In this document: positions 58,930-64,000 of the stretch, piece by piece
Layout: every line of letters starts with the position of its first letter
How positions within the stretch are numbered: position 1 is the first letter of the stretch
Source: Cryptomeria japonica
Taxonomy: Eukaryota; Streptophyta; Pinopsida; Cupressales; Cupressaceae
Length of the DNA stretch: 64,000 nt
Direction: 5' to 3'
NCBI RefSeq assembly: GCF_030272615.1
Contig: NC_081412.1
Location: 39,612,791 to 39,676,790, forward strand
Notes under the pieces: model-generated
The model's input: only the letters and a program-made list of their open reading frames with translations
What the model was told of the DNA's origin: nothing
Databases searched by the model: none
Translations under genes and position numbers: made by a program

Positions 58930-61900
58930 TCTCAGTTGGATCCTTGTAACCGGTGGGTTACAATCTGATATAGATCTGCTAGTGCAAAATTTAGACTGTA
59001 AGTGAACCTTTCACTATCCTTCAATGCTTCTTCTATCCTTTAGATGGTACCGGTGAGTATGTGCATTTTCTCTTCCGGTGTCTTAAGTCCTAGAACAAGT
59101 GCCTCAGAAATCTCTTTTCTCAAAGAGATGAGGATGTCTAGTTTCAGACCTAATCTACATTTGAGTTCCTTAGCCTTAAACTTTAATCTCTCCTTATCTT
59201 TTTCAAGTTTTTCAAATTTCTCTTCAAAGCCTGCAATTTCCTGCTCTATTACCGATATGGGTTATGATGAACCTATGAGATTATCAACAATATCATTTAT
59301 TTCCTTTTGTGCTCTGCTGATCTCTTTATCTATGTCCTCTGTTAGATCTTGCATGAATCCTTGTACAACTTCTTAAAGTCCATTATTATTTTTCCTAGTG
59401 TCGGTAATAATTTATCAATGTGTTCCTTTCATCTCTTTATTAACTCTTCAAATAATTTTTCTTTCTCTTTATTCATTTTCTCAGTGAAAGTCTCCTCATT
59501 AATTTGATCAACTGTTAGAAGATTGCCAATTATGTACTTAGACAATGTGTCTAATTGGCTCAAAGAATCTTTATTTTCCACATTGCACTTGGGTGCTATC
59601 AATTTCAATAAAGGAATTGTGTCATCAATTGCCTTATATGCTTGTGCATTACACTCTGTGATTTTCTTGATGGAATCCAGTAATACCTCTGTTACATTTG
59701 TTGGTCTGAATTCTGTTAAGGAGGAACTAGAAGATTGTCCAACTACCTTAACAATCTGCAATCCGCCGGTGTGAGTAACCTCTTTGCTTGAGTTGTCCTC
59801 TGGTAGGTCAGTTTGAGTCTGCATCTCAACTAGCAAAGGTTTGGGTTTCTCAGCTGTTTCTGGTGGCACTATCTCTATCTCAACCTTTTTCTCTTCATGT
59901 TTCTCATAATGTACCTCTATCAGTTTCTCTATGCTTTCCATTGCCAATTTTTTTGATTATGTCTCAATATTATCTACTGGTTTCTCTGTATGTACCTCTG
60001 AACTATCTACTACTAGTATCTCAACATATTTTATTGTATTATTAGTAGCCGATTGCTCTAACTCAGTAGGTTTTTTAGCGTGTACATCGGTGGTATCTGT
60101 CTTTCCAGTATCCAGGGGATCAATTGATTGTTCAGTGTGTGTTTCAATCCCAATCTCAACATTTCCAACTATATCCTCAACATGTGTTTCAATAGTAATA
60201 TCCTCAGCCGGTGGCTTAGTTGCCACATCTTTCTTCTTAGTGGTTTCCTTATCAACCATAATGTTTACTTCTTGTGTATCAATATTCATAGTATATAACA
60301 CCTTTGAATCAGGATTGATGTCTTCATGTGTTGTCTCCATACTCTCAAAATTATCTATTACCGATGGTGTATCAACAGTTTCAACTGGTGGAGTATCAGA
60401 AAGAGGTGGGGGCAAGTTATCTGTTACTTTTATGCTCAGAGGACCACCTACCTTGCCTTTACCTTTATCCTTTTCCTTTTGATAAACTCTAAAAGTCTTT
60501 GATCTTTTAAGTTCATCTTACTTTTCCTTTTCCACAAAGAAAATATCCCATTTGTCTGTCGTTTCTTCAGTGATCTCCTTTACTCTGTCAACCATTGAAG
60601 CTACATGTCAATGACCGGTGGAAAATACAGTCCCGTTTGCCTCACTTATCAGTTCATCAATTTCTTCTGCTGATTTTACTGGCTGAACTGCAAGTATTTT
60701 TTCTACCTTAATCTTCTTATCCAGTTCCACAACTGCTAACCTTTTTGCATCTAATCTCTTGTACAAGTCACTTCGTAGACCATCTACAACTTCTATAAAA
60801 AATTTCTTGTAAATGTCTAGGTGTAGAATAACACTGTTTTCTATGCTTTCCTTTTCTTCATTTGTAAAAGTACTATACAACTTGCTAATATTTGACAAGT
60901 TTCCATCTTTAGTTATTTCATTCAAAATATTTTCAAGAGGAGGAATAACTTGTTTTTCCTTCTTCTTCCTAGGTGTCATTTTCTTTGTCGAAGGTCTTAC
61001 TGCCTGTTGTTTCCATCTTGTTCTCTTGAGTGTAGGAGCGAGTACCGGTGAAGGTTTCCTTTTTCTTTCTACTCTCTAAAACTCTGTCGGTATTTCACTA
61101 TCAGAGGAGGTACAAACCGGTGAAAGATGTGTTTCTGGTTGTAATCCTTCCAAGTCTCTCTCCTTAATACTAGTAATATTCAGTATGTTTTCCTTGATTA
61201 CTTTTGCCTATCTTGTTGCTTTTCTAATTGTTTGTTCTATTTTCTTTATTCGTTTCTGTGATTGAAATTTTCTTTCAATAGTTTCAGCACTACCAAATAT
61301 TTCCTCTGTTGGTTCTCTAGGGGCTTCAAGGAGGGATTTAGCATATATTTCTATTATGTTCTCATCTGCCTCATAACCCATTTCAGTTACCCAAATTATT
61401 CTTGGAACCACTGCCTCCATCCAGATTTCATCTTTCTTAATAACAAAGAATATCTGCTTTTGGTATTTGTCAACTATGGATTGAGATAGTCTTTCCCTAA
61501 TCTTCATTTTAGCCTTTAGTGCCTAAAAGTGTTCAATTATGTTCTTCTCCCTATCATCTCCCATGTTGTTAAAGAAATCCAAAAGTTGTTTTCCTACCAG
61601 TATGTCAAAACCAAATTCTTTTCGACCTATACCGGGTACTTTCTTAGTGATGTATAGCAATAGACATACAAGTAAGTTGCCAAATATGAATGTGCCTTTC
61701 TTATCACCCTTAATTTTCTTCAGATTGTCAATTAGTTCATCCTTCAGCCATTCACATATGTCAATTTTTGCATTGCTATTTACCATGTCATAGGCACTTT
61801 TGATACATAAACTAGAAATAGAGTTTAGTCTGTTGGCATGTGTAGTTTTGTATCCTAGAATCATGCTAATGAATCTTACATTAATATCCTTCACATCATT

Positions 61901-62581
61901 GACTCTCAAGGATCTGTTGTCATATGTTGCACTGGTTAGGGTCATCACAGTGTTGTTAGAGACCTTCTTTCCTTTTTCTGGTCTGCTACTAGTGGAAGGT
62001 AAGCCAGTCACTGCCCTAACTTCTTCTTTAGTAATCTTATGGATGGAATCTATCCAAAAGAACTCCCCATGAACTCTGCTCAATACAATCCTTATAACTT
62101 CCTTGGGAAAATCAGGAATGCTAAGTATCTCCACAAAACCTAGGGTTTCAATTATCTTGTGTTCCGGTGATCACAAATTACAGTCCTATACATGTTTATT
62201 ATCTCATTAGCACCAAATTCTTCAATATGACAATGTATGTAAACCCTAGGGTCTTCAACATAAGCAACTCCTTTGGGAATTTTAGAAAATGCTCCTAGGG
62301 TATCATCCTGCTTCACTACTTTAGGAATGATTTTAAATATAGGCCTAGGGCATTTAACCACTTCAATTATAGTAGGGTTTGCAATGAATTCAGGTGCAGA
62401 GGAGGAAGCTATTGTATAAATACCTTAATCTATCTTTAGGTTTGAATGCTTGAATGATTTTCTTCAGTTCGTTGTGGATGCCTTCGCTCGGGTTTTTCGT
62501 GCTCTTAGGAAATTTGAATTCTCGATGAGTGAAAAAGAGTGAAAACACTTGCTTTATAATGTCATTTCCTTCAACTACCAC
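58930..62581 (-). pseudogene. Element B long accessory protein (unknown, PMD-like N-terminal block)
   Basis: Segments ending at 62581, 62134, 61507, 60979, 60415 and 59947 are all in the same minus-strand frame, so one ancestral frame of about 1,200 codons is visible, broken by roughly eight stops and a local frame shift near 62.15-62.39 kb. The N-terminal part (62134-61523) has FFWIDSIHKITKEEVRAVTG, LRVNDVKDINVRFISMILGY and GTFIFGNLLVCLLLYITKKV, which recalls domains of plant transposon-borne mobile-domain proteins. The middle is Lys-rich (TPRKKKEKQVIPPLENIL), then Thr/Glu-rich, and the end (59947-58930) is coiled-coil (FEEKFEKLEKDKERLKFKAK). No protease, RT or integrase is present. Function unknown. 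Confidence 0.65.
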
Positions 62582-62789
62582 AATAAATGCCTGTCGGTTA
62601 AGTGAAAAGTTAACTCATCTGCTGGTAAAGAAGCATTTCATCTTCTTACCATCAAACGAGGGTAAACTAGCATGTTTTCAATTTGTTGCCATACCCCCAA
62701 GGGATTTCTTTTCAGTTAGATGAAGAATCTCCTACCGGTGGAGTGATACTCTATTCTACCGGTGAAGGAATAGCCTCATCAATATTCTA

Positions 62790-63824
62790 ATCCGTCTTTC
62801 TAATCCATTGTTTTAAAAATTCTTGTTTTACCTCATCAACCTTTTCTTTACCTTTCAAACTAGGTCCTTTGTTATTTGCCGGTGATGCCTTACTTCTACA
62901 AAATTTTGCAATATGTCCAATCTTGCTACAAACATAACAAGTCACATTATTTTTCTAAATAGCTTTTCCATATCCTATGCCGGTATGTGTTTTGCATTAA
63001 TTAGATAAGTGTCCAAATCTTCCACAAACATAACATCTTACATTCATTCTGCAATTTTATGAATTGTGACCAATTTTGTTGCATTTAGAACATTGACCGG
63101 TGGGTGCATTAGTATTCTGATAGTTTCTAGATCTACACTGATTTGTTCTATGACCATACTTGTTACAGTTAAAGCATTTCCCATTAAATTTATAGGCATT
63201 AGGTTGTCTTACCAGTTTACTGTGATCATGATTGTTTGTAGTACCAGAGCTTTCACCAACTTCAAAGCCAAGACCATTAGTATCTCCATTAGGTTTCTGA
63301 TTTTTTAGTATATCATCTAGTTCTTCTAAACTTTTCTTGAATTTCTCCTTGTGTTGATTTGCAGTAGCCAACTCATTTTCCAAGAAATCTTTTTGTCTCA
63401 TGAGTTCCGTTTTATCATGTTCCAAGTGAATCATATCTATCTTCAGCATATCATTTTCATGACTGAGTCTTAGATTTTCATTTCCAGCGTCATTGATTCT
63501 CCTAGTCAAGTCATCTTCATTCTTCATTCTGTCTTCAATGTCTTTACAAAATCTCATAGTCATATCTTGCATCTCATTCCTCAAGGTCATGTTTTCTTGC
63601 TTCATCTTGCTTACAAGATCATTAAGAGTTTCTTTTTCATCATCATCACTCTGTATCTTCTCATGAAGTTATCTTTTTTTGTTCCTAGAAATAGTGAGAT
63701 TTTCTTGAAGTCCTTGAATGATTTCCTATGCAGCCTTCAGATCATCTTCAAGTTTGATATTCTTCAACTTTTCAGCATCATAATCTGCAAGAGTTGTTTC
63801 CAATTGCTTTCTCAAGTTTTCCAT
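62790..63824 (-). pseudogene. Element B gag-like protein with coiled coil and four zinc knuckles
   Basis: The frame starts with an ATG at 63824 (MENLRKQLETTLADYDAEKL) about 55 bp from the primer site. Its first 200 codons form a long heptad-rich coiled coil (MKQENMTLRNEMQDMTMRF and following), broken by two stops. Four CCHC knuckles follow in the same frame: CFNCNKYGHRTNQC, CSKCNKIGHNSxNC, CYVCGRFGHLSNxC and CYVCSKIGHIAKFC (about 63190-62900). Here x is a stop codon in the second and third. Such knuckles bind retroelement RNA. No capsid fold was recognised, so the coiled coil may replace it for assembly (inference). Confidence 0.7.
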
Positions 63825-63880
63825 CTATACCGGTGTCAGAATCTTCCTCAAGCTGTTAGGATTTTGAAAAAAGAGGACCA

Positions 63881-63893
63881 GGTTCTGATACCA
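63881..63893 (-). other. Element B primer binding site
   Basis: Minus strand reads TGGTATCAGAACC two bases after the LTR end, the complement expected for initiator Met-tRNA priming. It fixes the orientation of element B and marks the LTR at 63896 as the 5' LTR. Confidence 0.85.
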
Positions 63894-63895
63894 AT

Positions 63896-64000
63896 TGTTA
63901 GGAGTCCCAATGATACTAAGAGGGGGGGGGGTGAATCAGTATCTAACCGGTTTACAAATTTTCTTATCTTATTAAATAAATTGCATTCCAAAATAGTGTA
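63896..64000 (-). repeat. Element B 5' LTR, cut by the window end
   Basis: The first 105 bp match the 3' LTR at 57955, including TTTACAAATTT and TCTTATTAAATAAATTGCAT. The hairpin reads GATACT/AGTATC at 63912-63943 and has a longer G run. The remainder lies outside the window. Confidence 0.9.

Noticed and set aside
59931-60482. 183-codon plus-strand open frame
   Set aside because: It is the shadow of the Thr/Glu-rich part of the element B accessory frame. The minus frame continues in phase with its neighbours and is the real one.

Overview
The window looks like intergenic and intronic DNA from a seed plant with a very large, repeat-rich genome. A gymnosperm is plausible but not proven. The sequence is AT-rich. 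It has one recognisable host gene with plant-type splice sites (a FRIGIDA-like gene at about 5.2-7.0 kb), one host-gene relic (a ubiquitin-hydrolase-related fragment at about 1.5-2.0 kb), and otherwise old, mutated, nested transposable elements. I see no rRNA, tRNA or CRISPR array.

Layout. 0-5 kb: LTR debris, a GC-rich palindromic repeat, the hydrolase-like pseudogene fragment and a decayed hAT transposase on the minus strand. 5.16-6.99 kb: the last two coding exons of a FRIGIDA-like gene, with a recent in-frame 315-bp tandem duplication. 8.57-9.5 kb: the 3' end of an LTR element, with an array of about nine hairpins that share one loop and have different, mostly compensated stems, followed by a polypurine tract and an LTR. 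10.95-22.44 kb: a structurally near-complete Ty3/gypsy element of Tat-like type (called T1), with two LTRs, an imperfect target duplication, broken gag, protease, RT, RNase H and integrase remains, a solo LTR inside RNase H, and an antisense plant-mobile-domain gene behind integrase. 22.6-31 kb: LTR relic, unrecognised AT-rich DNA, and a second gypsy gag-protease fragment split by a solo LTR with a perfect ATACA duplication. 31.3-38 kb, mostly minus strand: a copia element lacking everything after mid-integrase, a LINE fragment with RNase H, a T1-like LTR, and a copia RNase H with 3' LTR. 38.0-38.35 kb: a possible TRIM. 38.4-53.4 kb: a plus-strand copia element (C1) interrupted by another LTR element and by a 10-kb pol-less gypsy element (T2), which itself carries two further insertions.

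54-64 kb holds two related minus-strand LTR elements, A and B; B appears to lie inside A. They have PBS, PPT and LTRs but no visible protease, RT or integrase. B encodes a coiled-coil protein with four CCHC zinc knuckles, then a very long second reading frame (about 1,200 codons) kept in one frame through scattered stops. A carries a divergent version of the second frame, and a solo LTR of the same family sits inside T1. Their LTR ends carry a G-rich-loop hairpin whose stem differs between copies but stays paired.

The strongest candidates for something undescribed are the covarying hairpin array upstream of the PPT at 8.6-8.95 kb and the A/B non-autonomous family with its long conserved accessory protein. 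All family calls come from reading the sequence by eye; no database search was possible.
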